The notes under the pieces: model-generated
The model's input: only the letters and a program-made list of their open reading frames with translations
Databases searched by the model: none
What the model was told of the DNA's origin: nothing
Assembly: GCA_006212115.1 (NCBI GenBank)
Contig: PDUK01000007.1
Coordinates: 1-60,889, forward strand
Direction of reading: 5' to 3'
Length of the DNA stretch: 60,889 bases
From: Thalassolituus sp.
Lineage (GTDB): Bacteria; Pseudomonadota; Gammaproteobacteria; Pseudomonadales; Oceanobacteraceae
Translations under genes and position numbers: made by a program
In this document: piece after piece, positions 46,710 through 56,236 of the stretch
Numbering within the stretch: the first letter of the stretch is position 1
How the letters are laid out: every line of letters begins with the position of its first letter

Positions 46710-47588
46710 TCAAATCCGACTGACATCCACTGACACTGTCATCTCCGGCGCTGAGCCGCCTCCGAAGATCACGCCTTTCAAAGGCGTCACATCGTTAAAA
46801 TCACGCCCCCAGGCAGTGATAATGTGCTGTTCACCCGGCATACAGTTGTTCGTAGGGTCGAATTCTACCCATCCTTCCCCGGGTGAAAATACCGATAGCC
46901 AAGCATGTGTCGCGTCCGCACCCACCAGTTTCTCTTGGCCGGGCGGCGGTAATGTTTCGAGATACCCCGACACGTATTTCGCGGCAAAGCCCATTGAACG
47001 CAGACAGGCAATCTGCAGATGCGCGAAGTCCTGACACACACCTTTCTTGTGTTCCATTACCTCAGACAATGGAGTGGCGATGGTGGTGGACTCGGGCGAG
47101 TAGGTAAAGTCTTCAAAAATCCGAGCAGTCAGCGCTGAGCAAGCGGACAGAAGCGAGCGATCGGCGGTAAAGAGGTCCGCAGCATAGTCCCGGAATTCAG
47201 GTGCCGCCGCAATCATGGACGAGTCCAGTTGGAACTCCCGGGCTAACAGCACATCCTCTGATTTCGACTGCTGCATTTTGGTTAACACTTCCGCGCAAGT
47301 GCTGCCAAGATCGAGATTGGTATCCACAATCTGAGGCCGTGTTTCTACCTGCGTCGTTGCCGTGATTGTCAGTGTTTTATGCGGTTTCTGTATTTCAAAC
47401 TGGAATACCTGATTACCAAAATAATCATCCCGTCGTTGCTCCACGGCCAGCTCAGGCGAAACTTCAATTCGACTGTTAATACAGGTCTGACGCTGCGTAG
47501 TACGCGGTGTCATCTGTGCCAGGTTGTAGCAATGCGAGACCCGGCTGGCGTACCGATACGCAGTGATATGCTTAATCAGATACTTCAT
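46710..47588 (-). CDS. Transglutaminase-like protein with bacterial N-terminal domain
   Basis: A 292-aa cytoplasmic protein with a bacterial transglutaminase-like N-terminal domain (about 1-85) and a transglutaminase/papain-like core. The catalytic triad is visible as C185 in KKGVCQDFAH, H228 in DATHAWLSVF and D244 in EFDPTN. Such domains cleave or transfer amide bonds. ATG 47588 has GGAGGG six bases upstream and shares one base with the stop of the preceding gene (TGATG). It is the last gene of the five-gene ATP-grasp/alpha-E/transglutaminase operon, paired with the fused ATP-grasp/alpha-E gene just before it. Substrate unknown. Confidence 0.88.
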   Translation of the reverse strand: MKYLIKHITAYRYASRVSHCYNLAQMTPRTTQRQTCINSRIEVSPELAVEQRRDDYFGNQVFQFEIQKPHKTLTITATTQVETRPQIVDTNLDLGSTCAEVLTKMQQSKSEDVLLAREFQLDSSMIAAAPEFRDYAADLFTADRSLLSACSALTARIFEDFTYSPESTTIATPLSEVMEHKKGVCQDFAHLQIACLRSMGFAAKYVSGYLETLPPPGQEKLVGADATHAWLSVFSPGEGWVEFDPTNNCMPGEQHIITAWGRDFNDVTPLKGVIFGGGSAPEMTVSVDVSRI

Positions 47589-50122
47589 CAGAGTCCCTCC
47601 CAACGCGAATCGACCAACTGCTGCGACGCTTCACGATGATCGAAGTAACGGTCGCCAATCATGTCGCTGATGTCCATCAGGCTCGCTTCCAGACGACTCA
47701 TTTCATCAACCAGCACTTTACGTTCTCCCTCCGAGGTGGATGCCAGCTCGGCCAGGCTGAACAGGCGGACTCGAGTACTGCATTCGATCAGGGCTTTTTC
47801 TGTCGGAGCCAGTTCATGTAAGTGCCCATTATTGCTCGGGAGTTTTCGCAGCTGACGCAGGATATTGCCGAGCTGATACATCACTGAACGGGGGTTATCG
47901 GTATCCAGCAACACCAGATCAAGCTCACTGCGCAGTTCAGGGCGTGCCCCGTATCGACGACGGTAAGTAATCAAGCCTTCCAGAGTCAGTAACATCGCTT
48001 CGGAAATCCGCGACTGATCCGGCTCCATCATTTCGGTACTGAGTAATGCTCCCACCAACTTACCGGTTTGCATGGCTCGCTCGGTACGGCGGCCCAGCTC
48101 CATGAAGCGCCAACCGTAACCACGAGTCATGCTTTCATGGGTCAGTCCGGCAAGTGCCATCAAGGCTGTCACCAACGGATCAAGCACTTCATCAGGACTG
48201 AGGTACGCGTCCTGCTGTTCCGTCTGTAGCAAGGGGATCGCGTCGCGGATGTCGTTGATAACCCGGTAGGTATCGGACGACAACAGCTCTTTCGCCTCAT
48301 CGGCACAGAACAACATGCTGTTCAGCGTATTCGCAATCGAAGCGGGCGCCTCACCATTGCGCAAGGCATCGATCATGGCCGTGTCGCTGTCGGGGACTTC
48401 AATCTCGGCAATGGTGGCTAATTCCGTTACGGCGCGCAAAAGAGCTAAGCGCAGATCTGCAGACAGTGGGTCCTCACCATTCAGCATGGCGTAAGCAGTT
48501 CGTAGCAATCTTAAACAAGCCTCGGCCCGCTCTGCGTAACGGCCCATCCAGAAGAGATTTTCCAGCACTCGGCTAGGCAGATTCGTCGCTTCGCTCTCGC
48601 GCATGGGCGGCGAATCTTCATGTTGATTGGTAATGAGACGCTCGGGTTCAGAAGCGACTACCCAGGTGTCTTTACTGGTTGCACCGGTCTGACTGGAAAT
48701 AAGGAAGGCATTCTCTTCCAGGCCAACCCGTGTCAAACCACCGGGCATCACACTGTAAGAGCCGGTTCCCGCAACCGTAAACGCACGCAGGATACTCGGG
48801 CGTGGTGTCAACATACCGTGTTCCAGTGTAGGAAGAAAACTGGAATCCAGAACCGGTTGTGCGACATAGCGCAGCGGGTCCTGTTTGATCCGCGCGGCCA
48901 TTTCCTGCTTTTGCGCCGCGGTCGCCTGCGGACCACAAAAGCTCAGCTCGCCGGGTTTCCGGTATGTTGGCTTGATAACCAAGGTGGACAGGTTATCGAG
49001 TACGAACTGTCGGTCTGACACGTCGCCACACCACCAGGTCTGAACACTGGCGAGACGCGGTTCGCGCCCAAGCAATGCACGACTGATTTCTGGCAGGTAC
49101 TTCAACAGGGCGGGGCTCTCAAGGATGCCAGAGCCGAGTGAATTAGCTACAACCAGATTGCCTGCCCGCACGACCTGTAACAGCCCCGGTACGCCCAACC
49201 GTGAGTCACCACGTAGCTCTACCGGGTCACAGAACCAGTCGTCGACACGGCGCATCAAGACATCTACGCGGCTGAGACCGTCGAGGGATTTCATCCACAG
49301 GAAACCGCCGCGGACCATCAGATCATCACTCTGAACCAGATGGAAACCGAGATAGTTCGCCAGGTAGGCATGTTCGAAGTAAGTCTCGTTGCGCGGCCCC
49401 GGCGTCAGAACAGCCACCCGCGGCGAGGGACGGTGAGGGCATAAGCTCAGCAGTTTGCTGCGCAATTGACGGAAGTACCCGGCAAGACGATGAACATGGC
49501 TGTCGCGGAACAGACTGGGTAAAACCCGCGACATCACAGTCCGGTTCTCCAGCGCATAACCAGCGCCGCTTGGGCTCTGAGTGCGGTCTGCCAATACCGT
49601 CATCTGCCCATCCGGACCTCGCACCATATCGGCAGCGTGAATAATCAGGTCGTGCTCACCCGGCATGGTTAAGCCACTGCAGGCCCGCAGGAATCCACGG
49701 TTCGCGTAGATCACCTCAGGCGGAATGACGCCCGTCCTGATTAACTGACGCGGTCCGTAAATATCGCGTAATAGCAGATTAAGCAGCTCAGCCCGCTCGA
49801 CCAGTCCGCTCTCTATCGATGCCCAGTCATCACTGCTGATCACGTTGGGGATCAGATCCAGCCCCCACGTCCGTGAGTCGCTGGTACGATGGCGATAGTT
49901 CTCACTGTAAATATTGTAGGTGGCGCCGTCGTCCCGGAGTAAGCGCTGTGCTTTTGCCTGCCGGTCATCAAGCACACTGGCTGGCATGGCCGCCAGACTG
50001 TCCATCACATAATGCCAGTGAGGGTGCATCTCCCCCTGATCGCCATAAACGGCATCTCCGCTGCGTTGCAGCGGAGGATACAGATCTGCGGGGGTCGGCG
50101 CTGAAGCTGACTCGTCGGTCAT
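47588..50122 (-). CDS. Circularly permuted ATP-grasp / alpha-E fusion protein
   Basis: An 844-aa protein fusing a circularly permuted ATP-grasp domain (about residues 1-490; LIPNVISSDDWASIESGLVERA, LLRDIYGPRQLIRTGVIPPEV, VAVLTPGPRNETYFEHAYLA, VIKPTYRKPG) to an alpha-E domain (about 515-840; PSRVLENLFWMGRYAERAEACLRLL, RTERAMQTGKLVGALL). The first part belongs to the DUF404/DUF407 group and the second to DUF403. ATP-grasp enzymes activate a carboxylate as an acyl phosphate and join it to an amine, so peptide-like ligation is predicted. The same two domains occur as separate genes at 54555 and 53599, so this operon contains both layouts. A 42-base gap separates it from the DUF2126 gene. Confidence 0.88.
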   Translation of the reverse strand: MTDESASAPTPADLYPPLQRSGDAVYGDQGEMHPHWHYVMDSLAAMPASVLDDRQAKAQRLLRDDGATYNIYSENYRHRTSDSRTWGLDLIPNVISSDDWASIESGLVERAELLNLLLRDIYGPRQLIRTGVIPPEVIYANRGFLRACSGLTMPGEHDLIIHAADMVRGPDGQMTVLADRTQSPSGAGYALENRTVMSRVLPSLFRDSHVHRLAGYFRQLRSKLLSLCPHRPSPRVAVLTPGPRNETYFEHAYLANYLGFHLVQSDDLMVRGGFLWMKSLDGLSRVDVLMRRVDDWFCDPVELRGDSRLGVPGLLQVVRAGNLVVANSLGSGILESPALLKYLPEISRALLGREPRLASVQTWWCGDVSDRQFVLDNLSTLVIKPTYRKPGELSFCGPQATAAQKQEMAARIKQDPLRYVAQPVLDSSFLPTLEHGMLTPRPSILRAFTVAGTGSYSVMPGGLTRVGLEENAFLISSQTGATSKDTWVVASEPERLITNQHEDSPPMRESEATNLPSRVLENLFWMGRYAERAEACLRLLRTAYAMLNGEDPLSADLRLALLRAVTELATIAEIEVPDSDTAMIDALRNGEAPASIANTLNSMLFCADEAKELLSSDTYRVINDIRDAIPLLQTEQQDAYLSPDEVLDPLVTALMALAGLTHESMTRGYGWRFMELGRRTERAMQTGKLVGALLSTEMMEPDQSRISEAMLLTLEGLITYRRRYGARPELRSELDLVLLDTDNPRSVMYQLGNILRQLRKLPSNNGHLHELAPTEKALIECSTRVRLFSLAELASTSEGERKVLVDEMSRLEASLMDISDMIGDRYFDHREASQQLVDSRWEGL

Positions 50123-50164
50123 ATTGAGTGTCTCAGGTTATCTGGCCGCAATTATGGCAGATTC

Positions 50165-53100
50165 TCAACATTTCGGCTGAGTTCTGAGGTCCAGCGTCAG
50201 GGGATACTCATCGTATTCCTCTTCGCTGGGCGCACTCATTGGTCGGACATCGTTATGCGGTCGGAACTCACGTAACGCATCAACCTCTGGTCGAGGCGTA
50301 TAAGGCCCCTGAGTATGCTCCGTTATGGTGAAGCGATTGCCGCGACGCGATTCGGCTTCCGCAGCATTCACCGGGAAGACATCGTAACTGCGGCCACCCG
50401 GATGCGATACATGATAGGTTGCTCCACCCACTGAGCGTCCATTCCAGGTGTCGATCAAATCAAAATGCAGTGGCACCTGAACACCGATGGTCGGGTGTAG
50501 CGCGGACGGTGGCGCCCATGCTTTGTAGCGAACTCCAGCCACGAATTCACCGTGTTTCCCGGTCGCACGCAATGGCACTTTACGGCCATTACAGGCCAGT
50601 ACATAACGACTACCGGTCATGCCGGTAACACGTACCTGCAGACGCTCGATGGAAGAATCCACGTAACGCGCCGTACCAAAGCTGGACATTTCTTCGCCCA
50701 ACACATTCCAGGGCTCAATCGCCCAGCTCAACTCGAGCGACATATCGCCGAGGTTCACAGTGCCATAGTGCGGGAATCGGAATTCACGGAATGGCAGCAG
50801 CCACTCAGCCCGGAAATTCAGACCGTGCTCCTGCAAGTCCGCAGCCACATCTTTAATGTCCTGCCAGATGTAGTGAGGCAGCATAAACTGGTCGTGTAGG
50901 CGCGTTCCCCAACGCTCCAGTTTCTGTTTGTAAGGTTTACGCCAGAAACGCACCACCAAGGCTCTTAACAACAGAGCCTGAACTAACGCCATGCGGCTGT
51001 GTGGTGGCATCTCAAAACCCCGGAACTCCAGAATACCCAGACGCCCCGACGAACTGCCCGGTGCAAACAGCTTATCGATACAGAATTCGGCGCGATGGGT
51101 ATTCCCCGTCATATCGATCAACAGATTCCGTAGCAAGCGATCGACCAACCAAGGTTGTGCAACCTCTCCCTCAGGCATCTGCTGAAAGGCGATCTCCAAT
51201 TCGTACAGCGCTTCGTCACGACCCTCGTCGACACGCGGTGCCTGACTGGTAGGACCGATAAACGCCCCCGAGAACAGATAGGACAACGACGGGTGGTTCT
51301 GCCAGAAGGTGACGAAACTCCGCAGCAGATCAGGACGACGAAGGAACGGGCTGTCCGATGGTGTGGCACCACCAAGAGTGATGTGATTACCACCACCTGT
51401 CCCAGTATGACGACCATCCAGCATAAACTTCTCTGTGCTCAGGCGACTTTCTTTCGCCGCCTGATACAGCTCGGTCATATTACTCACCATATCCGCCCAA
51501 TTCGTTGCGGGGTGAATATTGACCTCAATCACGCCCGGATCGGGTGTGACCAGCAGCTTTTGCATGCGGTGATCTTTAGGTGGCTCGTAGCCCTCGATGA
51601 TCACCGGAAGTTCTAGTTCTTTGGCAGTCTGCTCGATCAACGCCAACAGATTTACGTAACTTTCAAGGTACGGCAGGGGCGGCAAGAAGAGGTGCAGTTT
51701 GCCCTCCCGAGCCTCAATACCCAGCGCGGTACGCACCAGATTCTTCCAGCGATAGTCATCGGTTTTCTGTGCCGACTGTTTCTGTTCCGCTTGTTCCTGT
51801 TTCGTTTGTTCCTGTCTCGCTTGCTTCTGGAGCGAGGCAGTTGATCCAACAGACTGCGGCTGAGCTTGATAGGTCAGTCGCTCATCCCGTGCCAATGCCT
51901 GCTTCACAGCGTGTTCCGCCGTCTCGAGCGGCTCAGTCTGACGATGCGGATCGGCCTCTTGAGGCAGGTTGTCTTCTTCCGCCGGTGGCAGACTTTCCAA
52001 TGGCAGGCGTAACCCCATTGGAGAATCGCCCGGTATTAAAGTCAGGCGTCCACGACGGAATGACCACTCGCTGGACTGCCAGCAGTGACCATAGAAATTC
52101 CACTCCAAAGGCAGCACATACCCGGTTGGGGTATCCAGACCTTGCTCCAGAACCCGTGCCAGACGACGACGCTCAAGGCTGTCTTTGCTGGAGGCAATAC
52201 GACTGTCGATGCCTTCTGGCAGATTCTGTTCCTGTAACAGGTAATGCAGCCCATCTTCGTAAGCAGGCTGTGCACAACGCGTTGGCACATTGAGCAACTC
52301 AGCCAGCCGCTGCGAAAATGCTCGGGCATCACCCTCAGTGTGGCCGTAATCTTTATCGACGCGCGCCAGAAGAGTTTTGTCCTGCCATAACGGCAGACCG
52401 TCAGTGCGCCAGAACAAGCCCAACGCCCAGCGCGGCACTTCTTCGCCCGGGTACCACTTGCCTTGCCCGTAATGGAGCAAACCCTGAGGCGCAAAATGAT
52501 CGCGCAGTCTAAGCAGTAACGTTTTCGATAACGCCAGCTTATCCTTACCCAGCGCCTCGGTATTCCACTGTGCTGACTCCATATCGTCGATGGATACGAA
52601 CGTCGGTTCGCCACCCATCGTCAGACGAATATCCTCGTCCTCAAGAATGCGGTCAACCTTCTCACCCAGCGCCAGAGCGTCGGCCCACTCGCTTTCGGTG
52701 TAGGGTTTAGTGACCCGCGGGTCTTCATGAAAGCGCGTCACTTCATTGGAGAAGGAGAACTCCACTTCGCATTCGTCGGTGAAACCCGAAATCGGTGCCG
52801 CAGAGCTCGGCTCGGGCGTACACGCCAGAGGAATATGACCTTCGGATGCAAACAGTCCCGATGTCGGATCCAGTCCAACCCAACCCGCACCCGGTAAATA
52901 CACCTCACACCAAGCGTGCAAATCGGTAAAGTCTTCTTCAGGACCGGACGGACCATCGAGTGATTTTTCGTCGGATTTCAGCTGCACCAGATACCCCGAT
53001 GCAAAACGTGCTGCCAACCCCATATGACGCAATAGCTGAACCATCAGCCAGGCGGAGTCACGACAAGAGCCTTTGCCTTTTTCCAGTGTTTCCTCTGGTG

Positions 53101-53602
53101 TCTGTACACCGGGCTCCATGCGCACGAGATAATCAATATCCTGTTGTAGGCGCATATTAATATCGACCAGAAAGTCGATCGTGCGCTTTTCTTCCCGCGG
53201 AATGCTCTCCAAAAGGGTGGTGAACATCTCACCCTCGGTGGTGCAATGCAGATACGGCTCAAGCTCTTTTTTCAGATCTTTTTCATACGTAAACGGAAAT
53301 GTCTCTGCGTACTCTTCAATAAAAAAGTCGAAGGGATTAATCACCGTCATATCGGCGATCACTTCAACCTCTACTGAGAGCGTCCGTGTTTTCTCTGGGA
53401 ACACCAGTCGCGCTTGAAAATTACCGTACGGATCTTGTTGCCAGTTAACAAAATGTTCTTCCGGCTCAATTTTCAGGCTGTAAGCACGAATAGGCGTACG
53501 GCTATGTGGCGCCGGACGTAGCCGTACTACGTGCGGCGACAGGGATACAGGACGGTCAAAGTCATAACGCGTTTTGTGATTTAGTGCGACTGTAATGGTC
53601 AT
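50165..53602 (-). CDS. Transglutaminase - DUF2126 (putative amidoligase) fusion protein
   Basis: An 1145-aa protein. Residues 1-300 are a bacterial transglutaminase N-domain plus core with triad C180 (KGSCRDSAW), H229 (TDLHAWCEVY) and D245 (GLDPTSG). From about 310 to the end lies DUF2126, annotated in Pfam as a putative amidoligase related to the glutamine-synthetase/GCS2 fold; motifs include TMGGEPTFVSIDDM, GRHTGTGGGNHITLGGATPSDSPFLRRP and the GRLGILEFRGFEMPPH block. Residues about 545-625 are a Gln/Glu-rich linker built partly from 15-base repeats. The start ATG overlaps the alpha-E stop (ATGA). One chain thus combines a predicted amide-forming and an amide-cleaving activity. Confidence 0.9.
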   Translation of the reverse strand: MTITVALNHKTRYDFDRPVSLSPHVVRLRPAPHSRTPIRAYSLKIEPEEHFVNWQQDPYGNFQARLVFPEKTRTLSVEVEVIADMTVINPFDFFIEEYAETFPFTYEKDLKKELEPYLHCTTEGEMFTTLLESIPREEKRTIDFLVDINMRLQQDIDYLVRMEPGVQTPEETLEKGKGSCRDSAWLMVQLLRHMGLAARFASGYLVQLKSDEKSLDGPSGPEEDFTDLHAWCEVYLPGAGWVGLDPTSGLFASEGHIPLACTPEPSSAAPISGFTDECEVEFSFSNEVTRFHEDPRVTKPYTESEWADALALGEKVDRILEDEDIRLTMGGEPTFVSIDDMESAQWNTEALGKDKLALSKTLLLRLRDHFAPQGLLHYGQGKWYPGEEVPRWALGLFWRTDGLPLWQDKTLLARVDKDYGHTEGDARAFSQRLAELLNVPTRCAQPAYEDGLHYLLQEQNLPEGIDSRIASSKDSLERRRLARVLEQGLDTPTGYVLPLEWNFYGHCWQSSEWSFRRGRLTLIPGDSPMGLRLPLESLPPAEEDNLPQEADPHRQTEPLETAEHAVKQALARDERLTYQAQPQSVGSTASLQKQARQEQTKQEQAEQKQSAQKTDDYRWKNLVRTALGIEAREGKLHLFLPPLPYLESYVNLLALIEQTAKELELPVIIEGYEPPKDHRMQKLLVTPDPGVIEVNIHPATNWADMVSNMTELYQAAKESRLSTEKFMLDGRHTGTGGGNHITLGGATPSDSPFLRRPDLLRSFVTFWQNHPSLSYLFSGAFIGPTSQAPRVDEGRDEALYELEIAFQQMPEGEVAQPWLVDRLLRNLLIDMTGNTHRAEFCIDKLFAPGSSSGRLGILEFRGFEMPPHSRMALVQALLLRALVVRFWRKPYKQKLERWGTRLHDQFMLPHYIWQDIKDVAADLQEHGLNFRAEWLLPFREFRFPHYGTVNLGDMSLELSWAIEPWNVLGEEMSSFGTARYVDSSIERLQVRVTGMTGSRYVLACNGRKVPLRATGKHGEFVAGVRYKAWAPPSALHPTIGVQVPLHFDLIDTWNGRSVGGATYHVSHPGGRSYDVFPVNAAEAESRRGNRFTITEHTQGPYTPRPEVDALREFRPHNDVRPMSAPSEEEYDEYPLTLDLRTQPKC
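51777..51830 (-). repeat. 15-base tandem repeat in the DUF2126 gene linker
   Basis: About 3.6 copies of a 15-base unit (51777, 51792, 51807, 51822) encode a KQEQ(A/T)-type stretch. The frame is kept because 15 is divisible by three. Copy number may vary between strains. Confidence 0.8.
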
Positions 53603-54555
53603 TGTGCTACCGCCAGGGGCTCCTGATCACTCAGGAACCAGGTACGACTGAGTGTGAAATGTAGATATTGCAGAGAAATCTGTAATTCGTTTAGTGCGTC
53701 GCGCATGTCTGCACCCGGAGGACTATCGTCGTCACGCTCCGTGACAGTCTTATGAAGCGCACGAATATCAGCGATGATTTTTTCCGAACGAGGCAACGAC
53801 TTCGCGGCCTCAATCATACGATCGAGGCAGAAACCGACCGAGCGTGGAAAGCGTGCGTCAGACAACAAGAAGGTACAGACCAGCCAACCTTTTACAGAGC
53901 TGCGCATCGCCCGACGATAAGGTTGATCAGCACTGAGTGAGCGCAATACGTTACCCCAGATAATCTGCTCACTGTTGACGGCAAAATCGTCGTCTTCAAT
54001 CTGCATAATCGCAGCCGTTGCGGCATCGAGGTTGCGGGTCGTCATATCCGCACGCTCAAGATTCTGGCCGAGCTTCAGCATTTCCCATGCACTGTCACGG
54101 GCCATATTTACTTGCCACAAACCAATGATCTGCTGGCAAGCACTGATGATATTCCCAAGAAATTCATGTCGATCGCGGCGATTAATGCCCTGCTGAATAT
54201 TGCCCTCAACATATTGGCTAAGCTCGTTCACCAGCTCCCAGGTATCTGCCGGAATCACGTCGCGCGTAGTACGGATATTTTCTCGAATCGCTTTTAAAGA
54301 AGTGACGATGGAACTGGGGTTCGTATCGTCACCCACCAGAAATTTAACGACATTACGTTCATCCTGAACGGAGTAACGCTCATTAAAATCCTGTTCAAGA
54401 CTGTTGATCACAATCAGGTTGTACCAGCCGAAATTAATCTGCTTCGGTAAATCAAACAGCAAGGTATCGTAGATACTCAACATCCGTGCTGTGCTTTCAA
54501 CCCGCTCAAGATATCGGGCCGCCCAAAAAATACGTTCAGCTACTTTCGATAACAT
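53599..54555 (-). CDS. Alpha-E domain protein (DUF403)
   Basis: A 318-aa all-helical protein of the alpha-E family (COG2307), seen from the opening MLSKVAERIFWAARYLERVESTARML and the LGQNLERADMTTRNLDAA and RSLSADQPYRRAM segments. Alpha-E proteins nearly always neighbour circularly permuted ATP-grasp genes and are thought to help the ligation step; the biochemical role is not established. The ATG shares one base with the stop of the ATP-grasp gene (TGATG) and the stop overlaps the DUF2126 start, so translation is coupled on both sides. Confidence 0.9.
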   Translation of the reverse strand: MLSKVAERIFWAARYLERVESTARMLSIYDTLLFDLPKQINFGWYNLIVINSLEQDFNERYSVQDERNVVKFLVGDDTNPSSIVTSLKAIRENIRTTRDVIPADTWELVNELSQYVEGNIQQGINRRDRHEFLGNIISACQQIIGLWQVNMARDSAWEMLKLGQNLERADMTTRNLDAATAAIMQIEDDDFAVNSEQIIWGNVLRSLSADQPYRRAMRSSVKGWLVCTFLLSDARFPRSVGFCLDRMIEAAKSLPRSEKIIADIRALHKTVTERDDDSPPGADMRDALNELQISLQYLHFTLSRTWFLSDQEPLAVAQ

Positions 54556-56033
54556 CAGGACTTCCTCGCCGACGTGTCTACAATCCAGGTATCTTTACTG
54601 CCACCGCCCTGCGATGAATTCACCACCAGCGAGCCTTTCTTCATCGCAACCCGGGTTAATCCACCGGTCGTGACATAACTGCTTTCGCCCTGAAGAATAA
54701 AAGGTCGGAGATCGAGGTGGCGGGGTTCCACTTTGCTGCGTCCGACCAGCGTGGGCGCTGTCGACAACGCCAGCGTCGGCTGGGCAATATAATTACGCGG
54801 GTTCGCGGTAATTAGTTCGGCAAAGTGCTCGCGCTCTTTCTTGGTACTGTGTGGCCCGACCAACATACCGTAACCACCCGATTCGTTTGCCGGCTTCACT
54901 ACCAACTTATCCAGATTATCGAGCACATACTCGCGCTGCTCATCGTCGTAACAAAGGTAGGTTTCGACGTTTGGAATTAACGGCTCTTCGCTCAGGTAAT
55001 AACGAATAATATCCGGCACGTAAGCGTAAACGACTTTGTCATCCGCGACGCCCGCACCCGGTGCATTGGCGAGCGCAACCTTACCTTTGCGCCATGCTCG
55101 CATCAGCCCCGGTACGCCCAGAACAGAGTCAGGCTGGAACACCTCTGGATCAAGGAACATATCGTCGATTCGACGATAAATGACGTCCACACGTTCAAGA
55201 CCGGAGATGGTTTTCATGTAGACACAGTCGTCTTTGCCGACCACCAGATCGCTACCTTCAACCAGCTCGGCACCCATGCGCTGGGCGAGAAATGCATGTT
55301 CGAAATACGCAGAATTGAATATCCCCGGGGTCAGTACAGCAACCACTGGGCTGGCACTCTGACGCGGTGACAGAGACGCAAGCATGTTAAACAGGGCCTC
55401 CGGATAATCACCTACCGGTGCGATGCTGACTTTTTCAAACACCTCGGGCAGCACCCGCTTCATGATGGAGCGGTTTTCCAACATGTAAGACACGCCAGAG
55501 GGCACGCGCAGGTTGTCCTCCAACACGTAAAACTGACCGTCGCCATCGCGTACCAGGTCTGTGCCACAGATATGCGCCCACACACCAAATCGTGGGTTCA
55601 CACCTTCGCATTCGGGCCGGTAGTTTTTCGACTGTTTGAGTACGAATTCAGGTATCACGCCATCCTTAATGATCCGCTGTTCGTGGTACAGATCATCAAT
55701 AAACATGTTCAATGCTTTAAGACGTTGGCGCAGTCCGGCGGCGGTCTTTTCCCACTGCTGAGCAGAGATAATCCGCGGCACGATATCGAAGGGCCAGGCA
55801 CGGTCTATGTTCTCGCCTTCACTGTACACAGTGAAAGAAACACCCATGTCTTTAATCGTCGATTCTGCGGCCAGCTTGCGAGATTGGATTTCATCTTCGG
55901 TCAGGCTACTCAGATAGCTGGCAAGTTGTCTGGCGGGGATCCTTGGGTTTCCCGGCGAGCTGATCAGCTCATCGTAGAAGCCCTCTTGTAATTCGTACTG
56001 CTTCCAGTTTATCGACATCGTTTGTCGTTCCAC
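54555..56033 (-). CDS. Circularly permuted type 2 ATP-grasp protein
   Basis: A 492-aa cytoplasmic protein of the DUF404/DUF407 (COG2308) family. Signature stretches are FDIVPRIISAQQWEKTAAGLRQR, FIDDLYHEQRIIKDGVIP, VLEDNLRVPSGVSYMLENRS, VVAVLTPGIFNSAYFEHAFLA, and the nucleotide-binding VVKPANESGGYGMLVGP. It is predicted to ligate an amino acid or peptide with ATP. It is the first gene of the five-gene operon, preceded by an inverted repeat (56061-56104). The tail overlaps the alpha-E start. ATG 56033 is used; ATG at 56018 would remove five residues. Confidence 0.92.
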   Translation of the reverse strand: MERQTMSINWKQYELQEGFYDELISSPGNPRIPARQLASYLSSLTEDEIQSRKLAAESTIKDMGVSFTVYSEGENIDRAWPFDIVPRIISAQQWEKTAAGLRQRLKALNMFIDDLYHEQRIIKDGVIPEFVLKQSKNYRPECEGVNPRFGVWAHICGTDLVRDGDGQFYVLEDNLRVPSGVSYMLENRSIMKRVLPEVFEKVSIAPVGDYPEALFNMLASLSPRQSASPVVAVLTPGIFNSAYFEHAFLAQRMGAELVEGSDLVVGKDDCVYMKTISGLERVDVIYRRIDDMFLDPEVFQPDSVLGVPGLMRAWRKGKVALANAPGAGVADDKVVYAYVPDIIRYYLSEEPLIPNVETYLCYDDEQREYVLDNLDKLVVKPANESGGYGMLVGPHSTKKEREHFAELITANPRNYIAQPTLALSTAPTLVGRSKVEPRHLDLRPFILQGESSYVTTGGLTRVAMKKGSLVVNSSQGGGSKDTWIVDTSARKS

Positions 56034-56060
56034 CCTGTATTCGCGTTGAGCGTATTCGTA

Positions 56061-56104
56061 ATCGCCTATTCAGGCACCACTTCTTAGGGGCAGCAATAGG
56101 CGAT
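56061..56104. promoter_or_regulatory. 10-base inverted repeat upstream of the ATP-grasp operon
   Basis: ATCGCCTATT (56061-56070) and AATAGGCGAT (56095-56104) are perfect arms separated by 24 bases, 28 bases before the operon start. This may be a repressor operator pair or a leader hairpin. I see no other clear structure in 56034-56236; a TGGACA -35-like element lies farther out on the minus strand. Confidence 0.5.
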
Positions 56105-56236
56105 CCTATCCACGGCAAGATTGTCCACTTTGCGTATTTTGTCGCCCGGTGTGGCCAAAAAGCAGGCTAGCGGATCACTGCTACACTTAGGTGAACTCCA
56201 CTAATAACGCGAGAGGCGAGCTTGACTCTAGATTCC

